Source of the DNA: an uncultured Muribaculum sp.
Lineage (GTDB): Bacteria > Bacteroidota > Bacteroidia > Bacteroidales > Muribaculaceae
Assembly: GCA_910578785.1 (NCBI GenBank)
Contig: CAJTSJ010000014.1
Span: 5,168-69,167, forward strand
Direction of reading: 5' to 3'
Length of the DNA: 64,000 bases
Part shown: positions 34,790-45,066 of the stretch, in pieces
Position numbering within the stretch: position 1 is the first letter of the stretch
Layout of the letters: each line of letters begins with the position of its first letter
Notes under the pieces: generated by a model
The model's database searches: none
What the model was told of the DNA's origin: nothing
What the model saw: only the letters and a program-made list of their open reading frames with translations
Program-made: the position numbers and the translations under genes

Positions 34790-36442
34790 ATGAATAAAAC
34801 TCCTGAAAAGGTTGACTTGCTGTTTGAAACCAGTTGGGAGGTCTGCAATAAAATAGGTGGTATCTACACTGTTTTATCAACCAAAGCCAAAACTCTTCAA
34901 GATTTGTACAAGGACAAGACTATTTTCATCGGCCCGGATGTGTGGTCAGAAGATAACCCTTCGCCTTATTTCACCCCGTCACGAACCATCCTTAAAGAAT
35001 GGAAAGCGCAGGCTAATCTGCCTGAAGGCGTAAGCGTACGGGTAGGACGCTGGAACGTTCCCGGCAAACCGATAGCGATGCTTGTCAAATTTGACGGCAT
35101 GTACGCCGTAAAAGACCAGTTGTATGCCCGTATGTGGGATTTATACAAGGTCGATTCTCTTCATGCATACGGAGATTACGATGAAGGATGCGCGTTTGCA
35201 CACGCGGCCGGTGTTGTCATTGAGAGCATCTGCGACTTTGTCGGAATCAGAGACAAAAACGTAATCGCACACTTCGACGAATGGACTACCGCCATGGGGC
35301 TCCTCTATGTAAAGGACCGCCTGCCTTCGGTAGCGACTATATTCACAACCCACGCTACATGCATAGGACGAAGCATCTGCGGCAACGGCAAACCGCTGTA
35401 TGATTATCTGCGAGGTTACGACGGCGACCAGATGGCCCGTGAGCTTAACATGGAATCAAAGCATTCCCTAGAAAAGGCCGCCGCACAGAACGCCGACTGC
35501 TTCACCACAGTAAGCGAGATTACCGCCATCGAATGCGAACAGCTTCTGCAGCGTCGCCCGGTAGTCACCCCTAACGGATTTGAACAGAATTTCGTTCCTG
35601 CGAAATCCAAGTTCAAGCAAGCACGTCAGGCGGCACGCGAAACGCTCCTCAACGCAGCCTCGACCACCGTGGGCTACAAACTCCCGGACGACACATTTAT
35701 AATAGCCACTTCCGGACGTTGCGAATACCGCAACAAAGGCATCGACATGTATCTGGAAGCCGTGGCCCGTCTGCGCGAACAGAAATTAAGCAAGACCGTT
35801 CTGGCCTTCGTCATGGTACCGGCATGGGTAGGTGAGCCCCGCGAGGATATTGCCTCAGGATTGGCCTCCAAGCGCAAAAAGCAGTTGCCGGATCCGGTAA
35901 TCACCCATATGCTCCACAACTACGACCAGGACCCTATCAATTGCAGCATCCACGATATAGGCTTCGCAAACGGCAAAACCGACAATGTGAAAGTCATATA
36001 CGTGCCCTGCTACCTCAACGGCGCGGACGGAATATTCAACAAGGCATACTATGACCTACTTATCGGCATGGATGCCACAGTGTTCCCGTCGTATTACGAG
36101 CCTTGGGGTTACACACCTCTTGAAAGCGTGGCTTTCGGAGTGCCGACCATCACCACCACCCTTTCAGGATTCGGACAATGGGTGCTCGCTACCGAGGACA
36201 ATACTTTCGAAGAAAGCGGCGTAAATGTAGTAGCCCGCGGCGACTACAACTTTGATGAAGCATCCGACCGTATATCCAAGGCCATTGCATTCCTTGTCAA
36301 CTCCGGCGAGGCTTCAATCGAAAGAATCCACAAAAGTGCCATGGCCACCGCTTCAAAAGCGGCATGGAGCTACTTTATAAAATATTACGTCGAAGCGTTC
36401 GAAATGGCCCTCCAGTCAGCCGCGGATCGCAACGGCAACTAA
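34790..36442 (+). CDS. Glycogen synthase, eukaryote-like GT3 type
   Basis: 550 aa. The N-terminus FETSWEVCNKIGGIYTVLSTKA is the GT3 (yeast/animal-type) glycogen synthase signature, unlike bacterial GlgA (KTGGLADV). Other motifs: HFDEWTTAMGLLYVK, IFTTHATCIGRSICG, VVTPNGFEQ and the C-terminal FPSYYEPWGYTPLES with the catalytic Glu residues. It transfers glucose from a nucleotide sugar to glycogen. The phosphorylase gene follows 40 bp later, so synthesis and breakdown of glycogen are encoded together. Confidence 0.93.
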   Translation: MNKTPEKVDLLFETSWEVCNKIGGIYTVLSTKAKTLQDLYKDKTIFIGPDVWSEDNPSPYFTPSRTILKEWKAQANLPEGVSVRVGRWNVPGKPIAMLVKFDGMYAVKDQLYARMWDLYKVDSLHAYGDYDEGCAFAHAAGVVIESICDFVGIRDKNVIAHFDEWTTAMGLLYVKDRLPSVATIFTTHATCIGRSICGNGKPLYDYLRGYDGDQMARELNMESKHSLEKAAAQNADCFTTVSEITAIECEQLLQRRPVVTPNGFEQNFVPAKSKFKQARQAARETLLNAASTTVGYKLPDDTFIIATSGRCEYRNKGIDMYLEAVARLREQKLSKTVLAFVMVPAWVGEPREDIASGLASKRKKQLPDPVITHMLHNYDQDPINCSIHDIGFANGKTDNVKVIYVPCYLNGADGIFNKAYYDLLIGMDATVFPSYYEPWGYTPLESVAFGVPTITTTLSGFGQWVLATEDNTFEESGVNVVARGDYNFDEASDRISKAIAFLVNSGEASIERIHKSAMATASKAAWSYFIKYYVEAFEMALQSAADRNGN

Positions 36443-36482
36443 AAATTCATTCAGTAACAAACAAGTTCTATTAATATTATCT

Positions 36483-39038
36483 ATGAAACTACAAGTAAGC
36501 AACACTAATGCCCCCGTATGGCGCGACATTATGGTGAAAGCTGACTTACCAGCTAAGTTGAAACCCCTCGAAGTGATGTCTCGCAACCTTTGGTGGGTAT
36601 GGAACAGCGAGGGCAAATCGCTTTTCCGAGATCTTAATCCCGACCTTTGGCGTTCACTCGGTGAAAATCCTGTAATGCTTCTGCAGAACCTCGGATTTGA
36701 ACGTCTTCAGGAAATCATCAAGGACGAAGTCCTCATGGCACGCATCGAAAAGGTTTATGAAGACTTCAAGGCCTACATGAAGGTTCCGATGCGCAAAGAC
36801 ATCCCCTCTGTATCATATTTCTCCATGGAATATGGTCTGTGCAACGCTCTTAAGATATACTCAGGTGGTCTTGGCGTTCTCGCCGGCGACTACATCAAAG
36901 AAGCATCCGACAGCTGTGTCGACATGACCGCTGTAGGTTTCCTTTACCGCTACGGCTACTTTACCCAGACACTCTCCGTCGACGGTCAGCAGATAGCCAA
37001 CTATGAACCACAGAACTTCAACCAGCTTCCTATCGACCAGGTGATGAACGAAGACGGCACTCCGATGATTCTCGAGGTTCCGTTCCCCGGACGCACCGTT
37101 TATTCACACATCTGGCGTGTTAACGTAGGCCGCATGAGCCTCTATCTGATGGATACCGACTTCGACATGAACAGCGAGTTTGACCGTCAGATCACTCACC
37201 AGCTCTACGGTGGCGATTGGGAAAACCGCATCAAGCAGGAATATCTGCTCGGTATCGGCGGTGTGCTCATGCTCAAGAAACTCGGCATCAACAGCCAGCT
37301 CTACCACTGCAACGAAGGCCATGCCGCTCTGCTCAACCTGCAGCGCCTCGTAGACTTCGTACAGGAGAAGGGTCTTGACTTCAATACCGCTCTTGAGATG
37401 GTTCGCGCTTCAAGCCTTTACACAGTACACACTCCCGTACCTGCCGGACACGACTACTTCGACGAAGGCCTCTTCGGAAAATATATGGGCGAGTTCCCCG
37501 CCAAGCTCGGCATCTCTTGGGCCGACCTTATGAACATGGGCCGCGAAAACCCCGATTCAAACGAACGCTTCTCGATGAGCGTGTTCGCCCTCAACACTTG
37601 CCAGGAAGCAAACGGCGTAAGCTGGCTGCACGGCGAAGTGTCAAAGAAGATGTTCGCAGGCATCTGGAAAGGCTACAATTGGGCTGAGTCACATGTAGGC
37701 TACGTGACCAACGGCGTACACATGCCGACTTGGGCCGCTTCTGAATGGAAAGAACTTTATGCCAAGACTTTCGGCGAAGATTTCCACAGCCACCAGAGCG
37801 ATCCTAAAGTATGGGACAAGATTTACAGCGTAAGCGACGAAGACATCTGGAATCTCCGCATGACGATGAAGAACAAGTTCATCAACTTCGTTCGTCGTGA
37901 CTTCCGTGAAAAGTGGATCAAGAACCAGGGCGACCCCTCGCGCATCATGTCAATCGTTGACAAAATCAACCCGAATGCGCTTATCATCGGTTTCGCTCGT
38001 CGTTTCGCTACTTACAAGCGTGCCCACCTGTTGTTCAGCGACCTCGACCGCCTTTCAGCCATCGTCAACAACCCGCAGTTCCCCGTACAGTTCGTATTTG
38101 CAGGAAAGGCTCACCCCGCCGACGGCGCAGGCCAGGGTCTTATCCGTCGCATCATGGAGATTTCACGCATGCCCCAGTTCCTCGGTAAGATCATCTTCCT
38201 TGAGAACTACGACATGATTCTCGCCAAGCGTCTGGTATCGGGTGTTGACATCTGGTTGAACACTCCTACCCGTCCGCTCGAAGCATCAGGCACATCAGGC
38301 GAAAAAGCCGAAATGAACGGTGTACTTAACTTCTCGGTACTCGACGGATGGTGGTATGAAGGCTATCGCTTCTGCGAACAGGCCGGATGGGCGCTTACCG
38401 ACAAGCGTACATTCACCGACCAGGCACAGCAGGATCAGCTCGATGCCGCCACTATCTACTCGATGCTTGAAAACGAAATCATTCCTCTGTACTTTGCCAA
38501 GAATTCCAAGGGCTATTCTCCCGAGTGGATTCAGTATATCAAGAACTCCATAGCCAAGATCGCACCCCACTTCACCATGAAGCGCATGATTGACGACTAC
38601 ATCGAACGCTTCTACGAAAAGGAGGCAAAACGTTCAAAGGAACTTGGCGCACACGACTACAAGCTCGCCAAGGAGATTGTGGCCTGGAAGGAAAAAGTAG
38701 CCGCCGCATGGGACGGTGTAAAGGTTGTGTCGATGGAAGACAACTACATGTCGGCAGGAAAGACCGGAGACTCCGCCGTGGTAACCATCAAGGTCGACAC
38801 CAACGGGCTCGGTTCAAGTATCGGTGTTGAAAGCGTTCTCTTCCGCGTTGAAAACGGCGAAGAAAAGTTCGTGGAGACCGAACCTCTCAAGGTAGTGGCC
38901 GAGGAAGGCAACATCCTCACCTATCAGCTTAAGACCACTCTTCGTGAGGCCGGTGTGTTCCGTTATTCTTACAGAATATATCCCGACAACAAACAGCTTC
39001 CTCATCGTCAGGACTTCGCTTACGTTCGTTGGATTTAA
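36483..39038 (+). CDS. glgP: Alpha-glucan (glycogen) phosphorylase, GT35
   Basis: 851 aa. Glycogen phosphorylase of the shorter bacterial alpha-glucan type: SYFSMEYGLCNALKIYSGGLG near the N-terminus, CNEGHAALLNL, YVTNGVHMPTW, and the PLP site RPLEASGTSGEKAEMNG, in which Lys carries pyridoxal phosphate. The final 120 residues form an added beta-rich domain (SAVVTIKVDTNGLGSS, YSYRIYPDNKQLPHRQDF). It releases glucose-1-phosphate from glycogen. Strong codon bias suggests high expression. Co-transcribed with the glycogen synthase. Confidence 0.95.
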   Translation: MKLQVSNTNAPVWRDIMVKADLPAKLKPLEVMSRNLWWVWNSEGKSLFRDLNPDLWRSLGENPVMLLQNLGFERLQEIIKDEVLMARIEKVYEDFKAYMKVPMRKDIPSVSYFSMEYGLCNALKIYSGGLGVLAGDYIKEASDSCVDMTAVGFLYRYGYFTQTLSVDGQQIANYEPQNFNQLPIDQVMNEDGTPMILEVPFPGRTVYSHIWRVNVGRMSLYLMDTDFDMNSEFDRQITHQLYGGDWENRIKQEYLLGIGGVLMLKKLGINSQLYHCNEGHAALLNLQRLVDFVQEKGLDFNTALEMVRASSLYTVHTPVPAGHDYFDEGLFGKYMGEFPAKLGISWADLMNMGRENPDSNERFSMSVFALNTCQEANGVSWLHGEVSKKMFAGIWKGYNWAESHVGYVTNGVHMPTWAASEWKELYAKTFGEDFHSHQSDPKVWDKIYSVSDEDIWNLRMTMKNKFINFVRRDFREKWIKNQGDPSRIMSIVDKINPNALIIGFARRFATYKRAHLLFSDLDRLSAIVNNPQFPVQFVFAGKAHPADGAGQGLIRRIMEISRMPQFLGKIIFLENYDMILAKRLVSGVDIWLNTPTRPLEASGTSGEKAEMNGVLNFSVLDGWWYEGYRFCEQAGWALTDKRTFTDQAQQDQLDAATIYSMLENEIIPLYFAKNSKGYSPEWIQYIKNSIAKIAPHFTMKRMIDDYIERFYEKEAKRSKELGAHDYKLAKEIVAWKEKVAAAWDGVKVVSMEDNYMSAGKTGDSAVVTIKVDTNGLGSSIGVESVLFRVENGEEKFVETEPLKVVAEEGNILTYQLKTTLREAGVFRYSYRIYPDNKQLPHRQDFAYVRWI

Positions 39039-39066
39039 TCATCCGGACAAAACAACACTTTATATC

Positions 39067-39103
39067 AGCGGACCGATCCATTTTGGGTGCGGTCCGCTTG
39101 TTT
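39067..39103 (+). terminator. Terminator of the glycogen operon
   Basis: Stem AGCGGACCG (39067-39075) and CGGTCCGCT (39090-39098), loop of 14 nt, then TGTTTT. Confidence 0.85.
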
Positions 39104-39208
39104 TATCTATTTTAGCAGTTATAGATCGATTTTTAGTTAACAATTCAACAATTATACGGCACCATGCGTTATGAGAGTATAAATAACTTAAAACGGAATA
39201 AAGGAATT

Positions 39209-39643
39209 ATGTTTAAGAAAAGATATCTGATAACGGCCTTGAGCATATTGTTGTTAATCGCCTGCAGCGACACACTGTGGGACGAACTGCCTTCACCAAT
39301 ATCTACTTTCATAACGACATACTATCCAAACTCCGGAATCAGCAACTACAAGGAAGAGAACAATACCTACTACGTCAAAATCAAAAACGGTGCGTCACTC
39401 GTATTCGACAGCAACTACGACTGGACAGAGATTAACGGCAACGGAGTCCCGATTCCCAAAATATTCATTTTTAATGAAATGCCCAAGATATACCAGTATC
39501 TCGAAGCACGGGAACTTACATCCGACCTGATGGAAGCTAAAAACGAGCCAAGAAACATAATACTGACATTCACTGATTTCCGCCTCGAATATATAAAGGA
39601 GACAGGAGATATCAGAACCTATACCGAGAAACCGGACGCTTAG
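39209..39643 (+). CDS. Small PepSY-like lipoprotein
   Basis: 144 aa from MFKKRYLITA (39209), which begins a signal sequence with lipobox LLIA-Cys19; an upstream in-frame Met at 39164 gives a poor N-terminus. The mature part has PepSY-like repeat texture (PISTFITTYYPNSGISNYKEEN, YYVKIKNGASLVFDSNYDW, cut into short pieces). Such small Bacteroidota lipoproteins are of unknown function. Its 3' end overlaps the convergent 39612-40601 gene by 32 bp. Confidence 0.65.
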   Translation: MFKKRYLITALSILLLIACSDTLWDELPSPISTFITTYYPNSGISNYKEENNTYYVKIKNGASLVFDSNYDWTEINGNGVPIPKIFIFNEMPKIYQYLEARELTSDLMEAKNEPRNIILTFTDFRLEYIKETGDIRTYTEKPDA

Positions 39644-40601
39644 ACATCCGGATTTTACTCCGATGTATCGGGAAATTAAGCGTCAGAAGACCTTCTTCGT
39701 CGTAGACGGCAAAATCCTCGGAGCTCATCGGACTCATTACACTGTCATACCACTTTAAGTCATAATTGTTTTCATATTGGGTCGTCGCGAGACGGCCTTT
39801 TATCATTAAAGGACGCCAGGCCGAAGCGTTCACTTCTGCCCCGTCAACATATAGAAGCAGATAGCCGCCGGATCCGTCAGCGACGCATGCCAGCGTATAC
39901 CGTCCTCCCAGACGAGCTCGGTAATCGTCAGTCTCTCTGTCGAAGAATGTCCACAGCCCCTCCATATCGTCAAGCGGACGCTCCAGACGCATGCGCAACC
40001 GCTCCGCATCCCAGCCGGAAGCAAGTTCCACGGCCGGATCAGGCACAGTCTCTACCACAGCATATTCCACATCGACCCTGCCTTCCGACATGATTCTCGC
40101 ATCCGACAAGACAGGATGCCTTCTGTCGACAGCCATAATCCTGTTCAAGGACTTCGATCCGAAGTATACATTCAACATGCTGTCACGCCATTCCAAAGCC
40201 AAGGACAAATAGCCTCTGACCGCACCGACGTCCTTTCTCACCTCTACCGACTCGACAATGCTGTCCAGTCCGCCGGCGACAACTCCAACCGACACCACGA
40301 CTGCACGCCGGTCAAGCAGATCGCCAAAGTCAGAGCCACGCGACCTGACACGCACATATTCATAATTACGCCCATCGGCATAGTTCCACGCAAAGCTCCA
40401 CCAACAGGGGCTGTCGCCCCTCACCGCCTTGTCATCGACCAGAGCACAGCGCAGATCCACTACCGACGACAATGCCAGAGTGTCGACCGACAACGACAAA
40501 TCAGCGCCCAGCCTCGACGAGTCATAATACTCGCGTATCTGGCCGAAGCATGACATCGTAACCGCAAACAATAAGGATAAGAGAGAGAGGAGAGTTTTCA
40601 T
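39612..40601 (-). CDS. Secreted protein of unknown function
   Basis: 329 aa with a signal peptide (about 1-20, MSCFG). The mature part is rich in beta-strand texture and Val/Asp (VVDLRCALVDDKAV, VRGYLSLALEWRDSMLNVYFG, RYTLACVADGSGGYLLLYVDGAEV), which suggests a concanavalin/LamG-like or other beta-sandwich fold. No known family is recognised. It starts 6 bp after the miaA stop, so it is the last gene of a minus-strand operon. Confidence 0.6.
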   Translation of the reverse strand: MKTLLSLLSLLFAVTMSCFGQIREYYDSSRLGADLSLSVDTLALSSVVDLRCALVDDKAVRGDSPCWWSFAWNYADGRNYEYVRVRSRGSDFGDLLDRRAVVVSVGVVAGGLDSIVESVEVRKDVGAVRGYLSLALEWRDSMLNVYFGSKSLNRIMAVDRRHPVLSDARIMSEGRVDVEYAVVETVPDPAVELASGWDAERLRMRLERPLDDMEGLWTFFDRETDDYRARLGGRYTLACVADGSGGYLLLYVDGAEVNASAWRPLMIKGRLATTQYENNYDLKWYDSVMSPMSSEDFAVYDEEGLLTLNFPIHRSKIRMSKRPVSRYRF

Positions 40602-40607
40602 CGAAAT

Positions 40608-41534
40608 TTATTTTTTAGGCAACAAATTCATCACCCTATGCAGGAATTCGTCCTTAGGCAAATCCCATGGCACCCAGTCGATATGGAATCCACGGCGTTC
40701 CATACCGCGGAACCAAGTCATCTGCCTTTTAGCGAACTGATGTATGGCTATCTCAAGTTCATTGACCATGTCATCATACGGCATCCTGCCTGTTAGATAA
40801 TTTGTCAGATACTTGTATTCAAGCCCGTAATAAATCAAATTTTCAGGCGGTACTCCAGAATCGAGCAGTCTCCTGACCTCATCGACCATACCTTCGTCAA
40901 GACGGCTGCGCAGTCGGCGGGTTATGCGGTTTCGGCGGTTCTCCCTATCAATATCCACGCCCACAATTACCACATTCGGCATAGGATGCGGTTCAGTTTT
41001 GACGGCCGCATCGGGATGCAGCCTGTAATATGTCTGTATCTCTATCGCGCGTATGGCCCTCTGGCATGAATCAACGTCCGTGACATTGTGAAGCACTTTA
41101 ATATGCGACAGTATCTCCGTAAGCTCCTCAAGCGTCTTTCCTCGCAGCGAATCGCGCAACTCGGGATTCTCCGGGACTTCAGGCAAACGTATACCGTTAA
41201 TTACCGATTCGACGTAAAGCCCGGTCCCGCCACAAAGTATCGGGAATTTGCCGCGTTGTCTGACATCGGCATAAGCATTGTCAAAATCGCGCAGATACTC
41301 ATAAAGGTTATACTTGTATCCTGCCGGACATATATCTATAAGATGGTACGGAACATCGTCATATTCCTCCAGATCCTTACCCGTTCCGATATCCATTCCA
41401 CGGTATATCTGGCGGGAATCGGCACTCAGAATCTCGCCGTCAAGCGCCTTGGCCAAATCCACGGCACGGCCGGTCTTGCCCGAAGCGGTAGGCCCGGTGA
41501 CAACAAGCAGATTGCAGTTATAATCCACGCACAT
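40608..41534 (-). CDS. miaA: tRNA dimethylallyltransferase
   Basis: 308 aa. P-loop VVTGPTASGKTGRAVDL near the start, substrate motif DSRQIYRGMDIGTGK, LCGGTGLYVESVI, and C-terminal IAIHQFAKRQMTWFRGM. MiaA adds the dimethylallyl group to A37 of tRNAs that read UNN codons. The 5' end overlaps the upstream membrane-protein gene by 17 bp. The DLEEYDDVPYHLIDICPAG segment matches the MiaA type common as the second copy in Bacteroidales. Confidence 0.94.
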   Translation of the reverse strand: MCVDYNCNLLVVTGPTASGKTGRAVDLAKALDGEILSADSRQIYRGMDIGTGKDLEEYDDVPYHLIDICPAGYKYNLYEYLRDFDNAYADVRQRGKFPILCGGTGLYVESVINGIRLPEVPENPELRDSLRGKTLEELTEILSHIKVLHNVTDVDSCQRAIRAIEIQTYYRLHPDAAVKTEPHPMPNVVIVGVDIDRENRRNRITRRLRSRLDEGMVDEVRRLLDSGVPPENLIYYGLEYKYLTNYLTGRMPYDDMVNELEIAIHQFAKRQMTWFRGMERRGFHIDWVPWDLPKDEFLHRVMNLLPKK

Positions 41535-42849
41535 ACTTACGCCAAGCCCGTCTTAGATGATAGAATGGTTTGTCTTCATTCTCCTTGGCCACATAAAGCC
41601 ATATCGGGTCATTGTAGTCGACCAAAAGATTCTTTATCTCGGCCAGATGGAATGAAGGTTTATAATGCTTGATATCGTACAGACGCATGCCGTCGCGGTC
41701 ATAGGTCTTATAAGCCATCGTTATCGTATAGATACGGTATATCTCGCTTCCGAGCAAAGGCATGACTTCGCCGTTGTTCATCATCTCCTCGACTTTCCGC
41801 AATGGGAACCACTTGCCCTTGACGTTGCTCTCCGACATCACCGACATGCCGTCAAGCACTATGGCAAAATGAAATATATTGCTGTCTGCATGGTAGTTAT
41901 AGTTTTCATACAAAAACTTTACATCCGCATGAATCTTCTTGTCAGCCATTTTTTCGAAATACGACTGAGCGTCATAAGGCATAACACGTTCGCGGTAAGG
42001 GATATATAGCGACGCAGGAGTATCAAACTTTGACGCCGAATCCGGCTTCCCTTCCGAATCGGCCACATCGGCCAGAAACACATTGTCACCGGATATAATT
42101 ATATACCTCAGCAACGTAGTGGAGTCTTTTGCATATGATTCGCCCTCAATATTCTGACGATAAAAAGCATATATTCCGAAATATCTAAGCGACATGTGGA
42201 CCACCGACAACAGATAGAGCAATGCCGGGAGCCAATTGTAGAAGAACTTGTCGGAACTATTGAAATTGACGTTGGAGTAGCGTACCAGATAATACGTCCA
42301 TGCATAGGCAGAGACTAAAATCGAAAATATGAACAGCAAACGAACCTGATAGCGACTTTCCTGCGCATAGAGTTTGCCAAGAAAACCACGCTCAGACGAC
42401 ACTCCATAGCGTACCTTGCACTCATAACAGAACGAGAAATCAAACTTTCTCAGATATGCCACACCCAGAACGACCGCCGTAGTCGTAGCAACAACGAGAA
42501 CCGTCACATAAGGTATCCGCCTGTTGGCCGTGCCGACCACATACTCCTGCGGATCAATGAACTTCATATAGTAGAGATTGATGCCCACCATAATCACGGC
42601 CGAGAAGAAAAGGACTCTTGACACAAGCAGCGGCAGCAGATTGCACACCCCCTGCTTGTCAGGAGGCATACGGCGACTTCTCTTTACCATTATCAGCTGC
42701 AATGCAAGCACAAGAGCGGGAAGCCATATTTTGCTGATTAAAAATCCGCAAAATACCACCAAAGCCAATGATCCGGCCGACAAAGCCCAGTTGACCCAAA
42801 GGCTGTTTATTCCATTTGAATTCGCTCCTATACGTCTGCGGCTATCCAT
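41518..42849 (-). CDS. Multi-pass membrane protein of unknown function
   Basis: 443 aa. Hydrophobic helices: about 20-36 and 38-55, 75-92, 108-128, 173-190 and 205-220; then a soluble C-terminal half of about 210 residues (FDTPASLYIPYRERV, HADVKFLYENYNYHADSN) ending in a basic tail. A CYEC pair lies in a cytoplasmic loop (about residue 140). I do not recognise a family. It sits 2 bp after the DPP IV-like peptidase gene and overlaps miaA, so it is part of that transcript. Confidence 0.65.
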   Translation of the reverse strand: MDSRRRIGANSNGINSLWVNWALSAGSLALVVFCGFLISKIWLPALVLALQLIMVKRSRRMPPDKQGVCNLLPLLVSRVLFFSAVIMVGINLYYMKFIDPQEYVVGTANRRIPYVTVLVVATTTAVVLGVAYLRKFDFSFCYECKVRYGVSSERGFLGKLYAQESRYQVRLLFIFSILVSAYAWTYYLVRYSNVNFNSSDKFFYNWLPALLYLLSVVHMSLRYFGIYAFYRQNIEGESYAKDSTTLLRYIIISGDNVFLADVADSEGKPDSASKFDTPASLYIPYRERVMPYDAQSYFEKMADKKIHADVKFLYENYNYHADSNIFHFAIVLDGMSVMSESNVKGKWFPLRKVEEMMNNGEVMPLLGSEIYRIYTITMAYKTYDRDGMRLYDIKHYKPSFHLAEIKNLLVDYNDPIWLYVAKENEDKPFYHLRRAWRKYVRGL

Positions 42850-42851
42850 AG

Positions 42852-45035
42852 TTACTTTAAGTTCCTGTCAAAGAATTCGAGCATCTTGGTGAAGACCAAA
42901 GCACGCGCATTACATCCGTAGATAGAATGGTTCATGTTCGGGAACAGCAGCATGTCGCAAAGTCTGCCCGACATCTGGAGCGCCGAAACGTATTCCATCG
43001 TGTTGGACAGATGCACGTTGTCATCAGCAGTTCCGTGCATTATCAACAATCGGGTGTTCATTCTGTCCACAAAGTTGATGGGTGAACCTTCTTCATATCC
43101 GTCTTCATTCTCACGCGGAGTCAGCATGAAGCGCTCCGTATAGATTGAATCATAGTAGCGCCAGCTTGTCACAGGAGCCACAGCCACCGCGGCCTTATAC
43201 GGCGACGCCGTTGCGGAAGCGGCCATCAGAGTCTCATAGCCGCCGTAGCTCCAGCCATAAATACCTATTCGGCCGCCATCGACATAAGGCAGATTTCCTG
43301 CATAGCGCGCCGCCGCTATCTGGTCGATGGTCTCAAAATGTCCCAATCGACGATATACAGAGTGCTTGAATGCGCTTCCGCGCCCGCCCGTGCCACGTCC
43401 GTCGACGCTGATTACGACATAGCCCTTCTGGACATAATAGTAGTCCCAATCCATTTTCCATCGGTTAAGAACTTCCTGCGAACCTGGACCGCTGTACTGC
43501 GACATTATCACCGGATATTTCTTACCGGCATTGAAATCGGCCGGTTTGAGAATCGAACCGTTAAGTTCATTGCCGTCAGACTGCATGGTAAAGAATTCCT
43601 TAACCGGCATACCTGCATAGCGCGATGCATACTCATCATTGTCTTCAAGCACACGCAGGGTCTTGCCGGCCGACGAACATAGCGTATATACATTGGGGGT
43701 AGAGACATTGCTGTAATTCATCGTGAAGTATGCCATATCGCCGGAGAATGAAGCGGAGGAAGTTCCCTCTTTTTCTCCGAGAACCGTCGTCTTGCCTTTG
43801 GCGTCTATCTTGTTGACAACACGGTTAAGCGCGCCGGCAGTAGACTGATAGTAGTGAGCCGCGCCAGTCTTGTCATAACCATAATAGTCAGTCACATCAA
43901 AGTCGCCGGAAGTCAGCTGCTTCATCAGCGCCCCGGAATAGCTGTACTGATACAGGTGGTTGTAGCCCGTACGTTCCGAAGTCACGACAAAGAAATCAGG
44001 ATATAGTTTAAGCATTTCCCACGCCGAGGGATCGACCCAGCCGTTCTTAACCTCATCGACATAGACCGACTTGGCCACTGTCGACTTGGGATTGACGGCA
44101 TAAATCTCAATTCGGTTCTGGGCGCGGTTGAGCGTAGTCACCATCAACCGTTCAGGAGTCGAAGCATACTCTATGCGCGGGATATACTCTATATTGGAAT
44201 CGCTGAATTTGACCTCCTTGGTCGAGCGGTTGTCGACGTTGTAGCTATGAAGCGAGACAACAGAATTCTGCTCGCCCGACACCGGATACTTGTATGTGTA
44301 TGAACCCGGATAAAGGGCATATTCCCTTTTGGGATCACATGAACCTTCATAGAGGGTAAACGAGTACAAAGGCACATCCGCTTCGTTGTACTTCAGATAG
44401 CAAAGCGTCATATTGTCCGGGGCCCACGTCATGGAGCATGACGTAGTAAACTCCTCTTCATAAGCCCAGTCGGGCACTCCGTTTATGACTTTGTTGAACT
44501 CACCGTCGGTAGTGACCGCAACCTCCGTATTATAGTCAAGCTTGCGTATGTGTATATTGTTTTTAGCGACGAAAGCCACCATGCGTCCGTCAGGCGACCA
44601 GACAGGCGACTGCTGGCGGTTGAACTCCAGGCTCAAAGGCTTGAGCACATTGTGGCGCACCTCATATACATAGTATTCGGCCACAAACGAACGGCGATAT
44701 ATATATTCAGCCTCGGCATATACGAGTATATGCGATTCATCAGGGCTGAACTTAAATCCGCCGATTTTATCGAGCTGATAATCGCGCGATTTAGTCACGT
44801 CCATTATAGTCCCAAGCTCTTTGCCTGTCTTTATGTCATAGCGTATTATCTGAGTCTTGTCGTCGTTAAGAGCCACATAGCTTTTCCCGTCGGCCATATA
44901 TGTCATTCCGGCCGGCGACTTTACAGCGTTGGCAGGATAAACATATTCAGCGATATCATCGGCTGGCATCGCCGAAAGGGAGAATGCCACCGGAGCGAGT
45001 GCGAGAGATAGCAAAATCGACTTTACCGTATTCAT
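42852..45035 (-). CDS. S9 (dipeptidyl-peptidase IV-type) exopeptidase
   Basis: 727 aa with a signal peptide (about 1-22). An N-terminal beta-propeller (about 30-480, including QQSPVWSPDGRMVAFV and the paired Glu of DWAYEEEF, which binds the substrate amino terminus in DPP IV) precedes an alpha/beta-hydrolase domain. The nucleophile is Ser596 in GWSYGGYE, the acid is in HGTADDNVH and the His is in NMNHSIYG. It cleaves X-Pro or X-Ala dipeptides from peptides in the periplasm. It is followed by the membrane protein gene at 41518. Confidence 0.93.
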   Translation of the reverse strand: MNTVKSILLSLALAPVAFSLSAMPADDIAEYVYPANAVKSPAGMTYMADGKSYVALNDDKTQIIRYDIKTGKELGTIMDVTKSRDYQLDKIGGFKFSPDESHILVYAEAEYIYRRSFVAEYYVYEVRHNVLKPLSLEFNRQQSPVWSPDGRMVAFVAKNNIHIRKLDYNTEVAVTTDGEFNKVINGVPDWAYEEEFTTSCSMTWAPDNMTLCYLKYNEADVPLYSFTLYEGSCDPKREYALYPGSYTYKYPVSGEQNSVVSLHSYNVDNRSTKEVKFSDSNIEYIPRIEYASTPERLMVTTLNRAQNRIEIYAVNPKSTVAKSVYVDEVKNGWVDPSAWEMLKLYPDFFVVTSERTGYNHLYQYSYSGALMKQLTSGDFDVTDYYGYDKTGAAHYYQSTAGALNRVVNKIDAKGKTTVLGEKEGTSSASFSGDMAYFTMNYSNVSTPNVYTLCSSAGKTLRVLEDNDEYASRYAGMPVKEFFTMQSDGNELNGSILKPADFNAGKKYPVIMSQYSGPGSQEVLNRWKMDWDYYYVQKGYVVISVDGRGTGGRGSAFKHSVYRRLGHFETIDQIAAARYAGNLPYVDGGRIGIYGWSYGGYETLMAASATASPYKAAVAVAPVTSWRYYDSIYTERFMLTPRENEDGYEEGSPINFVDRMNTRLLIMHGTADDNVHLSNTMEYVSALQMSGRLCDMLLFPNMNHSIYGCNARALVFTKMLEFFDRNLK

Positions 45036-45066
45036 TTCTTATTTTTAATAATTGATATGTAATCTA

